Origin: Ramlibacter sp.
GTDB lineage: Bacteria; Pseudomonadota; Gammaproteobacteria; Burkholderiales; Burkholderiaceae_C
Assembly (NCBI GenBank): GCA_021323335.1
Contig: JAJTCN010000053.1
Coordinates: 1 to 64,000, forward strand
Direction of reading: 5' to 3'
DNA: 64,000 bases
The notes beneath the pieces are model-generated. The model had not been told where the DNA came from, did no database searches, and was given only the letters and a program-made list of their open reading frames with translations. Made by a program: the position numbers and the translations under genes. Within the stretch, counting starts at the first letter, position 1. The number at the start of each line of letters is the position of its first letter. Positions 55,768-62,365 of this stretch are shown piece by piece.

Positions 55768-58041
55768 TCAATTCGCAACTCCAAATGATAACGACACTTG
55801 AGCTCCGTGGAGTACGCCGTTTTCCACCCGGTTCTTCAGGTCAATGCGCGCGCCATGCTCATCCGCGATTTTTTTCACGACCGCCAGCCCCAGCCCCGTT
55901 CCCTTGACCTTGGTGGTCACGTAGGGCTCGAAGGCGCGCTTGAGGATGTGCTCCGGGAACCCGGCGCCGCTGTCCTGCACCACCAGCCGCACCCGCCGGG
56001 ATGCCTCGTTCCACTGGGTGCGCACCAGGACGTCGCGGGTCGGCCGGCCCTCGGTCGCGTCCTGGGCGTTCTGCAGCAGGTTGTGGATCACCTGCCGCAG
56101 CTGCTGGGCGTCGCCCAGGATGCGCGGCGCCGCCGGGTCCAGCTCCACCCGCACGGGCACCTGCGCCGCGGTGCGCGCCGGGTCGTCTTCGCGCGCGTAG
56201 AGGTGCAGCACGTCGTTGACCAGCCCGTTCAGGTCCACCGGCTTCAGCTCCGCCGCCGGCAGGCGGGCGTAGTCGCGGAACTCGTTGACCAGCCGCTTCA
56301 TCGCGTCGACCTGGTCGACGATGGTGTGCACCGACTTGGCAAGGATGGCCCGCTCGGGGTCCGCCAGCTTGCCGGCCAGCTTCATCTCCAGCCGTTCGGC
56401 CGAGAGCTGGATGGGCGTCAGCGGGTTCTTGATCTCGTGCGCCAGGCGCCGGGCGACCTCGCCCCAGGCCTGCGCGCGCTGGGCCGAGACAATCTCCGAG
56501 ATGTCGTCGAACACCAGCAGGTGCGCATCCCCCGGCATGGGCGCGCCGCGCGCGACCAGCGTCACGATGTTGGCCTGCGCCTCGCCGGCCTGCGCCGTGT
56601 TCAGCTCGAAGGATTGCTGCCAATGGTCCGCGCCCTGCTGCGCGCGCTCGTTCAGCAAGTCGTTGAAGCGCTGCTGCACCGAAGCGCCGAACTCCGCCAG
56701 CCCGGGCACCTCGGACAGCGGCCGGCCGCGATACGGCTCCAGCTGCAGCCGCAGGATGCGTTCGGCGCCGGGGTTGGCCGTCTGCAGGCGGCCCTGCGCG
56801 TCCAGCACCATGACGCCGGCGGTCAGGTTGTCCAGGATGGTCTGCAGGTTCGCCCGCGCGGCGCTCACCTCGCCCATGCTCTTTTCGACGGTGGCGCGCG
56901 CATCCGCGAGCTGCTGCGTCATGTCGGCGAACGAGCGGGTCAGGCCGCCGAGTTCGTCCTTGCCCTGCAGCGCCGGCTTGGGTGACAGGTCGCCCGCCGC
57001 CACCTCGCTCACGCCCGCGGCCAGCAGCAGCAGCGGCCGGGCGAGCTGGTTGCCCAGGATGATGGCCAGCAGCACGGCCCCGAACACCGCCAGGAACAGG
57101 CTGAGCGTCAGCGTGCCGATGTACATGCGGCGCAGGCCGTCGCGGCCCAGCGCGCGCTCCTGGTACTCGCGGTTGGCCTCCTGCACCGCGATGGCATTGG
57201 CCACCAGTGTCGGCGGGATGGTCACGGTGGCCTGCAGGAATCGCGTCTCCGCCAGCAGGCCCAGGCTGGGCTGCGGGACCACCACGATCGCCTTGATGCG
57301 CGCCGCCGGCGTGGTGGCCACGCCGAGGTCGTCCAGGCCCTCCACCACGGTGAAGCTGCGCTGGGTGCGCGCGGTGCGCAGCTGCTGCGCGTTGGGCCGG
57401 TCGGGATGGAGCTGGAAGCGCGACTGGCCCGCGCTGGCGATCATCTGCCCGTTGCCGCTCCACAGCACCACGTCCACCGCGGACAGCTGTTCGCGGATAC
57501 GTTCCAGCGCCAGGCCCGCGGACGTTTCGGGCGTCTGCGCCAGCTGGCCGGCGGCGGAGCGCGTCTTGTTGGCCAGGTCGCTGGACAAGGTGTCCAGCGT
57601 CGCCCTTCCCAGGTTGAGGCCGGCGTCCAGCGCGCCTTCCACCTTGACGTCGAACCAGCTCTCGATGGAGCGCGACACGAACTGGTAGGACACCACGTAG
57701 ATCAGCAGGCCCGGCACCAGGCCGGTCAGCGCGAAGATGGCGGCCAGCTTCACCAGCAGCCGGCTGCCGAACTTGCCGCGCCGCAGCCGCGACGCCAGGC
57801 GGACGAAGACCCAGAGGATCACCGCGAACAGCACGCCGGCCACCACCATGTTCAGGGCGAACAGGCGGCCGTAGTTGCGCTCGTACAGCTCGCGGTTGTT
57901 GGTGGCCTGCGTCAGCAGGAACATCAGCACGATGCCGATGCCGACGATCACCGCGATGGCCACCGCCACGGCCCAGCGCAGGGCGCGCGAGCTCTCGATC
58001 AGCTTGCGCGGCGGGCCTTCGGGCGGGCGTGGCAGGTTCAC
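55768..58041 (-). CDS. NtrY-like sensor histidine kinase
   Basis: A 757-residue inner-membrane sensor kinase. Two N-terminal helices about 22-45 and 62-85, more near 95-120, a periplasmic region to about 295, another helix, HAMP (about 325-380), PAS (NLQTILDNLTAGVMVLDAQG), HisKA with phospho-His in RRLAHEIKNPLTPIQLSAER, and HATPase_c (VIHNLLQNAQDATEG, DSGAGFPEHI, GTGLGLAVVKKI). It pairs with the downstream ntrX-like gene. The start is GTG 58041, overlapping the DUF4390 stop (GTGA). rsmB-DUF4390-ntrY-ntrX is a conserved Burkholderiales order. Confidence 0.92.
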   Translation of the reverse strand: MNLPRPPEGPPRKLIESSRALRWAVAVAIAVIVGIGIVLMFLLTQATNNRELYERNYGRLFALNMVVAGVLFAVILWVFVRLASRLRRGKFGSRLLVKLAAIFALTGLVPGLLIYVVSYQFVSRSIESWFDVKVEGALDAGLNLGRATLDTLSSDLANKTRSAAGQLAQTPETSAGLALERIREQLSAVDVVLWSGNGQMIASAGQSRFQLHPDRPNAQQLRTARTQRSFTVVEGLDDLGVATTPAARIKAIVVVPQPSLGLLAETRFLQATVTIPPTLVANAIAVQEANREYQERALGRDGLRRMYIGTLTLSLFLAVFGAVLLAIILGNQLARPLLLLAAGVSEVAAGDLSPKPALQGKDELGGLTRSFADMTQQLADARATVEKSMGEVSAARANLQTILDNLTAGVMVLDAQGRLQTANPGAERILRLQLEPYRGRPLSEVPGLAEFGASVQQRFNDLLNERAQQGADHWQQSFELNTAQAGEAQANIVTLVARGAPMPGDAHLLVFDDISEIVSAQRAQAWGEVARRLAHEIKNPLTPIQLSAERLEMKLAGKLADPERAILAKSVHTIVDQVDAMKRLVNEFRDYARLPAAELKPVDLNGLVNDVLHLYAREDDPARTAAQVPVRVELDPAAPRILGDAQQLRQVIHNLLQNAQDATEGRPTRDVLVRTQWNEASRRVRLVVQDSGAGFPEHILKRAFEPYVTTKVKGTGLGLAVVKKIADEHGARIDLKNRVENGVLHGAQVSLSFGVAN

Positions 58042-58637
58042 TTGGCCTGCTCGAACGCGAGGCGCTGGTTGCGCACCGCCACGATGTACCAGTCGGCCTG
58101 GCCGACCGCGCCGATCTGGAAGGGCCGCGGCAGCTGCGACACGTCCAGCCGGAAGCGGAAGTCCACGTTGTGCACGGCCTCCGGGTCCACGTCGCCGGCC
58201 TCGGCGATGCGCCAGCGGGACACGCGCTGCACCGCGGCCAGCGCCTCGTCGCGGCTGTCGAACATCTGCCCGAGCACCAGCCCGGAGTTGCCGATCGGCG
58301 CGGACGAAACCTGCAGCCGCCAGCGCCGCGTGAGCGGCTGGAAGGCCAGGCGCATGTGCCGCTCCGCATGGGCCACGCGCTTGTCATACCAGTACCAGCG
58401 GTCGCGCAGGATCGTCGCCTCGGCGACGAAGAACATCGGGATGCCCTTGGCGAGCGCGTCGTCCACGGCCTGCGGCAGCTCGAAGCGCACCGTCGCACTC
58501 AGCAGGACGCCTTCGTCCGTGCGCTCCACCTGCAGCTGCGTCACCTCGGCCGGCGTGACCTGGGCCCATGCCGCGGCGCTGCTGCCAGACAGCAGCAGGA
58601 AGGCGAAAAACCAGGACCAGCCAATCCGCTCAAACAT
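58038..58637 (-). CDS. DUF4390 exported protein
   Basis: A 199-residue protein with a signal peptide or membrane anchor (WSWFFAFLLLSGSSAAAWAQ, residues 7-26) and a DUF4390 body (VLLSATVRFELPQAVDDALA, KGIPMFFVAEATILRDRWYW). Function unknown; the family is almost always beside ntrY in betaproteobacteria, perhaps as a periplasmic partner of the sensor. ATG 58637 was chosen, overlapping rsmB by 8 nt; an upstream in-frame start at 58706 lies deep within rsmB. Confidence 0.87.
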   Translation of the reverse strand: MFERIGWSWFFAFLLLSGSSAAAWAQVTPAEVTQLQVERTDEGVLLSATVRFELPQAVDDALAKGIPMFFVAEATILRDRWYWYDKRVAHAERHMRLAFQPLTRRWRLQVSSAPIGNSGLVLGQMFDSRDEALAAVQRVSRWRIAEAGDVDPEAVHNVDFRFRLDVSQLPRPFQIGAVGQADWYIVAVRNQRLAFEQAK

Positions 58638-59919
58638 CCGGGCGGGCGGCTGGTGCATCCAGTGCACTCTTTTGCAGCACCGCATAGAAGAACCCGTCGT
58701 GGTCACTGGGTTGATTGTCCGGGAGGGCCCCTACGTCCACCTTGCTGCGGGGCCATAAATGGCCGGGGCCGGGCCGCAAAAGGGCCGTGCTGTTGTGTGC
58801 AAGAAACGCGACGATCTGGGCCTCGCCCTCGGCGCGGAACACCGAGCAGGTGCAATAGACGAGATGGCCCCCAGGCTTGAGCAGGGGCCATAGCGCAGTG
58901 AGCAACCGCTTTTGTTGCGCCGCCAGCTGCGCCACGTCGCTCTCCCGGCGCAGCCAGCGCACGTCCGGGTGCCGCCGAACGATGCCGGAGGCGGTGCACG
59001 GCGCATCCAGCAGGATCGCGTCGTAGGGCTTGCCCTCCCACCAGGACGCCGGGTCACCGGCGTCGGCGGCATGCACTTCGGCGTGCAGGTCCAGCCGCTG
59101 CAGGTTCTGGTGGATGCGTTCGCAGCGCAGCGGGTCCACGTCCAGCGCCAGCACCTGCGCGTCCGGCTTCAGCTCGCACAGGTGGGCCGTCTTGCCGCCG
59201 GGCGCCGCGCACGCGTCCAGCACCCGCGCCCGTGGTGGCAGCCCGGGGACCATCAGCTGCGCGGCCAGCTGGGCGCCGGCATCCTGCACCGACCACAGGC
59301 CCTCCCGGAAGCCGGGGATGGACTCCACCGGCAGGCCCCGCTCGAGCATCAGGCCGTGCAACCCAACCGGCTCCGCGGCGATGTGGGCCGCGGCCAGCAG
59401 CTCGCGCAGCGGCTCGCGGGAGATGCGGCGCGTGTTCACGCGCAGCGTCATCGGCGCCGGCCGGTTGCTGGCGGCGAGGATCGCCTCCCAGCCTTCCGGA
59501 TGGTCCTGCCGCAGCCGCTCGATCCACCAGCGCGGGTGGTTCCAGCGCGCCACGAGGTCGGCGTCGGTGGCGGCGACCAGGGCGTCGCGCTCGCGCAGGA
59601 AGCGCCGCAGGCAGGCATTGACGAACGCCTGCTGGTTGCGCGTTTCGGGCGACCGCTTCGCGGCCTCCACGGCCTGGTCGACCAGCGTGAAGGGTGGATA
59701 GGGCGCGCCCTCCTCCTGCCATGCCAGCGCCAGGGCCGTGCACAGCAGCGCATCGGCCGCCGGGGGCGGCGCCCGCCTGGCCAGCTGCGAGCGCAGGGCC
59801 TCCGCGCGCCCGAGCTGGCGCAGCACGTGGAAGGCGAGCGCCTGCGCGGCCGGCCGCAGGTCCGCCGGCACCCGCGCAATCGCCGGCGTGGCCGATTCGC
59901 CGCGGCGCACGGCAGCCAA
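58630..59919 (-). CDS. rsmB: 16S rRNA (cytosine-967-C5)-methyltransferase
   Basis: A SAM-dependent methyltransferase for m5C967 of 16S rRNA. N-terminal NusB-like domain (about residues 20-140), SAM site DACAAPGGKTAHLCEL, catalytic DAPCTASG and YCTCSV cysteines. The call starts at TTG 59919 (429 residues). In-frame sequence further upstream (PLWRQLQAAASV) looks like the true N-terminus of relatives, but no ATG is left there because an intergenic palindromic repeat begins at that point; CTG 59970 or ATT 59958 are alternatives. Confidence 0.93.
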   Translation of the reverse strand: MAAVRRGESATPAIARVPADLRPAAQALAFHVLRQLGRAEALRSQLARRAPPPAADALLCTALALAWQEEGAPYPPFTLVDQAVEAAKRSPETRNQQAFVNACLRRFLRERDALVAATDADLVARWNHPRWWIERLRQDHPEGWEAILAASNRPAPMTLRVNTRRISREPLRELLAAAHIAAEPVGLHGLMLERGLPVESIPGFREGLWSVQDAGAQLAAQLMVPGLPPRARVLDACAAPGGKTAHLCELKPDAQVLALDVDPLRCERIHQNLQRLDLHAEVHAADAGDPASWWEGKPYDAILLDAPCTASGIVRRHPDVRWLRRESDVAQLAAQQKRLLTALWPLLKPGGHLVYCTCSVFRAEGEAQIVAFLAHNSTALLRPGPGHLWPRSKVDVGALPDNQPSDHDGFFYAVLQKSALDAPAARPDV

Positions 59920-59953
59920 AACGGAAGCGGCAGCCTGCAGCTGCCGCCAGAGT

Positions 59954-60034
59954 GGAATGACGGATGACAGGATGACCTCGCTACGCTCGATGACGGAATG
60001 ACCGGGTCATTCTGTCATCCCGTCATTCCGTCAT
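59954..60034. repeat. Palindromic repeat of GTCAT/ATGAC units over the rsmB 5' end
   Basis: Arm 59954-59976 (GGAATGACGGATGACAGG...) pairs almost perfectly with 60006-60029, with a further ATGAC/GTCAT array inside (CTCGCTACGCTCGATGACGG). The element fills the whole gap between the flavocytochrome stop and rsmB and runs into rsmB coding sequence. Confidence 0.85.
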
Positions 60035-60043
60035 GCGAAGCGA

Positions 60044-61318
60044 TCAGCCGAGCGAGTCGGCCCAGATGTTCTGCGCCCAGTTCCAGGCGTACACGCCCTC
60101 GGTCTCGTTCGGCGCGGGGCTGAGGCCACCGGAGCCGGCCACGGTCTTGAAGGTTTTTTCCGCCGCCACGTACTCGTGCACGCTCGCCACGTGGACCACG
60201 TTGCGGTTGTCGACGTAGCTGTAGCAGGTGTTGGTGAGCATCGGCGCCGGGTTGACGGGCCAGCCGGCCAGCTGTGCCACCACCGCGGCCGCCGCCACCT
60301 TGCCGTGCGCATTGGCCATGTGGCCGCTCTTGGGCATGCCCGGGGCGATCTGGATGGAGTCGCCGATGACGTGCACGTCCCGCGCCGCGGTGGAGGTGAA
60401 CGTCTGGTAGTCGACGCCGCACCAGCGGTTGTTGGCGACGTTGGCCAGGCCGGCCTGCTGCGCGATCGTGCCGGCGCGCATCGGCGGCAGCACGTTCAGC
60501 ACGTTGGCCTTCACGTCGTCGTGCACCTCGAACTTGATGACGCCGTTGCGCGCATCGACGGCCTGCACCGCGTGCTGCGGCCGGTACTCGAGGATGCCGG
60601 CGTACTGCTCGGCCCACACCTTCTTGAACAGGGCGCCCTTGGACGTGACGTCCTGGTTCGCGTCCAGCACCAGCACCTTGCTGCGCGGCTTGGCGTTCTT
60701 GAAGTACCAGGCCACCTGGCAGGCCCGCTCGTAGGGGCCGGGGGGGCAGCGGTAGGGCTGCACGGGGATGGTGATGGCGTAGACGCCGCCGTCCGGCATG
60801 GACTCGAGCTGGCGGCGCAGCGCCACCGTCTCGGGGCCGGCCTTCCAGGCCTGCAGGACCTGGCCGCTGGCATTGGCCGCCGCCAGGCCTTCGATGGCAC
60901 CGAGCTGCAGGTCCACGCCGGGCGAGACGATCAGCTTGTCGTAGCCGATGCTGGCGCCGCGCGCGAGCGTGACCACCTTGCGCTGCGTGTCCACGGAAGT
61001 CGCCAGGTCGCGCACGACCTGCACGCCGTGGTTGCGCGCCAGGCCCGAATACGGCGTGGTGATCTCGGCCAGCTGCCGGCTGCCGCCGATCACCAGGTTC
61101 GACATCGGACAGGAGACGAAGGCCTCGTTCGGCTCGATCAGAACCACGTTGACCTTGTGGTCGGACAGCAGGCGCACGTACTTGGCCGCGGTCGCGCCGC
61201 CATAGCCGCCGCCGATCACGACGACCTGGGCGCGCGCCGGCACGCTGGTGGTGGCGCAGCCGGCCAGGCCCAGCAAGCCCAGCGCGGCGGACGACTGGAG
61301 GAAGGAGCGTCTTTGCAT
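60044..61318 (-). CDS. fccB: Flavocytochrome c sulfide dehydrogenase, flavoprotein subunit
   Basis: A 424-residue FAD protein exported as a folded unit: twin-arginine signal MQRRSFLQSSAALGLLGLAG. FAD Rossmann motif VVVIGGGYGGATAAKYV; CPMSNLVIGG, with the redox-active Cys, and C-terminal FCSD domain with WCGVDYQTF. It oxidises sulfide and passes electrons to the small cytochrome encoded just upstream (8 nt away). Family members in heterotrophs detoxify sulfide or feed SOX. The second Cys of the pair is in YRCPPGPYERACQ or NRWCGVDY; both regions are intact. Confidence 0.92.
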   Translation of the reverse strand: MQRRSFLQSSAALGLLGLAGCATTSVPARAQVVVIGGGYGGATAAKYVRLLSDHKVNVVLIEPNEAFVSCPMSNLVIGGSRQLAEITTPYSGLARNHGVQVVRDLATSVDTQRKVVTLARGASIGYDKLIVSPGVDLQLGAIEGLAAANASGQVLQAWKAGPETVALRRQLESMPDGGVYAITIPVQPYRCPPGPYERACQVAWYFKNAKPRSKVLVLDANQDVTSKGALFKKVWAEQYAGILEYRPQHAVQAVDARNGVIKFEVHDDVKANVLNVLPPMRAGTIAQQAGLANVANNRWCGVDYQTFTSTAARDVHVIGDSIQIAPGMPKSGHMANAHGKVAAAAVVAQLAGWPVNPAPMLTNTCYSYVDNRNVVHVASVHEYVAAEKTFKTVAGSGGLSPAPNETEGVYAWNWAQNIWADSLG

Positions 61319-61326
61319 GGCGGGCC

Positions 61327-61644
61327 TCACTTCGGTTGCGCGGCGAAGTAGCCGGCGATCTGCTCGAGCTGGGTGGGCGAGAAGCCCTTGGTGATCTGGT
61401 GCATCACCGTGGCGGGCCGGCTGCCGTCGCGGAAAGCCTGCAGCTGGCGCAGCATGTATTCGCGCGGCATGCCGGCCAGCGCCGGCACGGCGGAGGTCGC
61501 GACCGCGCGGCCGCTGGTGCCGTGGCAATTGGAGCAGTTCGCAGCGAGGCTGCGGACATACAACGCGTCGGCCGACTGGGCCTGCGCGGCCAGCGGTGCG
61601 GCCGCGGCCAAGCCGCCGGCCAAAAGGAAAGTCTGGATCTTCAT
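61327..61644 (-). CDS. Class I cytochrome c, electron partner of the flavocytochrome
   Basis: A 105-residue periplasmic monohaem cytochrome c: signal peptide MKIQTFLLAGGLAAAAPLAA, haem site CSNCH, and axial Met probably in ATVMHQITKGFS. It matches the small cytochrome subunit (FccA/SoxE type) always paired with the flavoprotein. ATG 61644 is supported by GAGGAG 5 nt upstream; an ATG 12 nt earlier is inferior. Confidence 0.92.
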   Translation of the reverse strand: MKIQTFLLAGGLAAAAPLAAQAQSADALYVRSLAANCSNCHGTSGRAVATSAVPALAGMPREYMLRQLQAFRDGSRPATVMHQITKGFSPTQLEQIAGYFAAQPK

Positions 61645-61713
61645 GGTGCTCCTCATCGCGTCGTGCCTCGACTATACGAACCCCCCGACACCCTCACAAC
61701 CTACCCGTTGGGG

Positions 61714-62277
61714 CTATGCACGGGCACGCAGCCCGCGTGCCGGCTGGAAGCCGAACAGCCATGCCAGCAACACGGCGGGAAACTGGGCGATGGCGTGGTT
61801 GTAGTTGGCGACGGCCTGGTTGAAGTGTTCGGTGGCCGCCTGCGCCATGCGCACCAGTTGCGCGCGCTCGCCGTTCAGGTTGTCCGGCAGGCGCGGGCCC
61901 GCCAGGTCGTGGGCGTCGTCGCGCTCCGCGCGGTCCCAGGCCATGGCCAGCACCTCCTGGGCGGCGCCCAGCGCCGCGATGCGGTCCGGGTCGAGCGGCC
62001 GGGTCCTGGCCGAAGCCAGCGAAGCGGCGAGCTGCGCCGCCGCGCCCTGCAGGCCGCCCCAGAAGGCGCTGCCGCCGGCGAACTGCGACTGGCCCTGGTC
62101 TTCCTCCGGCGGAATGCAGGCATGCACCAGCTGCACCTGCCGCGACAGCTCGGTTTCCAGCGCCGCGAAGGCGGCGTTGGCGTCCGAGCGCAGGCGCACC
62201 AGCCGGTTGTAGGCACCGACCATCCAGAACACCACGACGGCGGCGATGACCCAGGGAAGGAACGACGACGTTTGCAT
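61714..62277 (-). CDS. LemA family protein
   Basis: A 187-residue protein with one N-terminal helix (LPWVIAAVVVFWMVGAYNRL, residues 7-26) followed by a long helical cytoplasmic or periplasmic part. The segment YNRLVRLRSDANAAFAALET and the end ATEHFNQAVANYNHAIAQFPAVLLAWLFGF match LemA (final WLFGF typical). LemA proteins are envelope proteins of unclear role. The middle of the domain diverges from LemA norm. Confidence 0.82.
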   Translation of the reverse strand: MQTSSFLPWVIAAVVVFWMVGAYNRLVRLRSDANAAFAALETELSRQVQLVHACIPPEEDQGQSQFAGGSAFWGGLQGAAAQLAASLASARTRPLDPDRIAALGAAQEVLAMAWDRAERDDAHDLAGPRLPDNLNGERAQLVRMAQAATEHFNQAVANYNHAIAQFPAVLLAWLFGFQPARGLRARA

Positions 62278-62286
62278 CAGGCTCGC

Positions 62287-62325
62287 AAAAAGATACGGGC
62301 GCCACCCCGTGAAGGGTGGCGCCCG
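62287..62325 (-). terminator. Rho-independent terminator after the Gly/Ala/Thr-repeat protein
   Basis: Perfect 12-bp stem CGGGCGCCACCC (62296-62307) / GGGTGGCGCCCG (62314-62325), 6-nt loop, then a T-rich tract on the minus strand (five Ts at 62287-62291). It is 40 nt after the stop at 62366 and just before the LemA start. Confidence 0.92.
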
Positions 62326-62365
62326 CAGTTTAGGGGCAAACCGGGCTTTCGATGACGTCTTCCTG

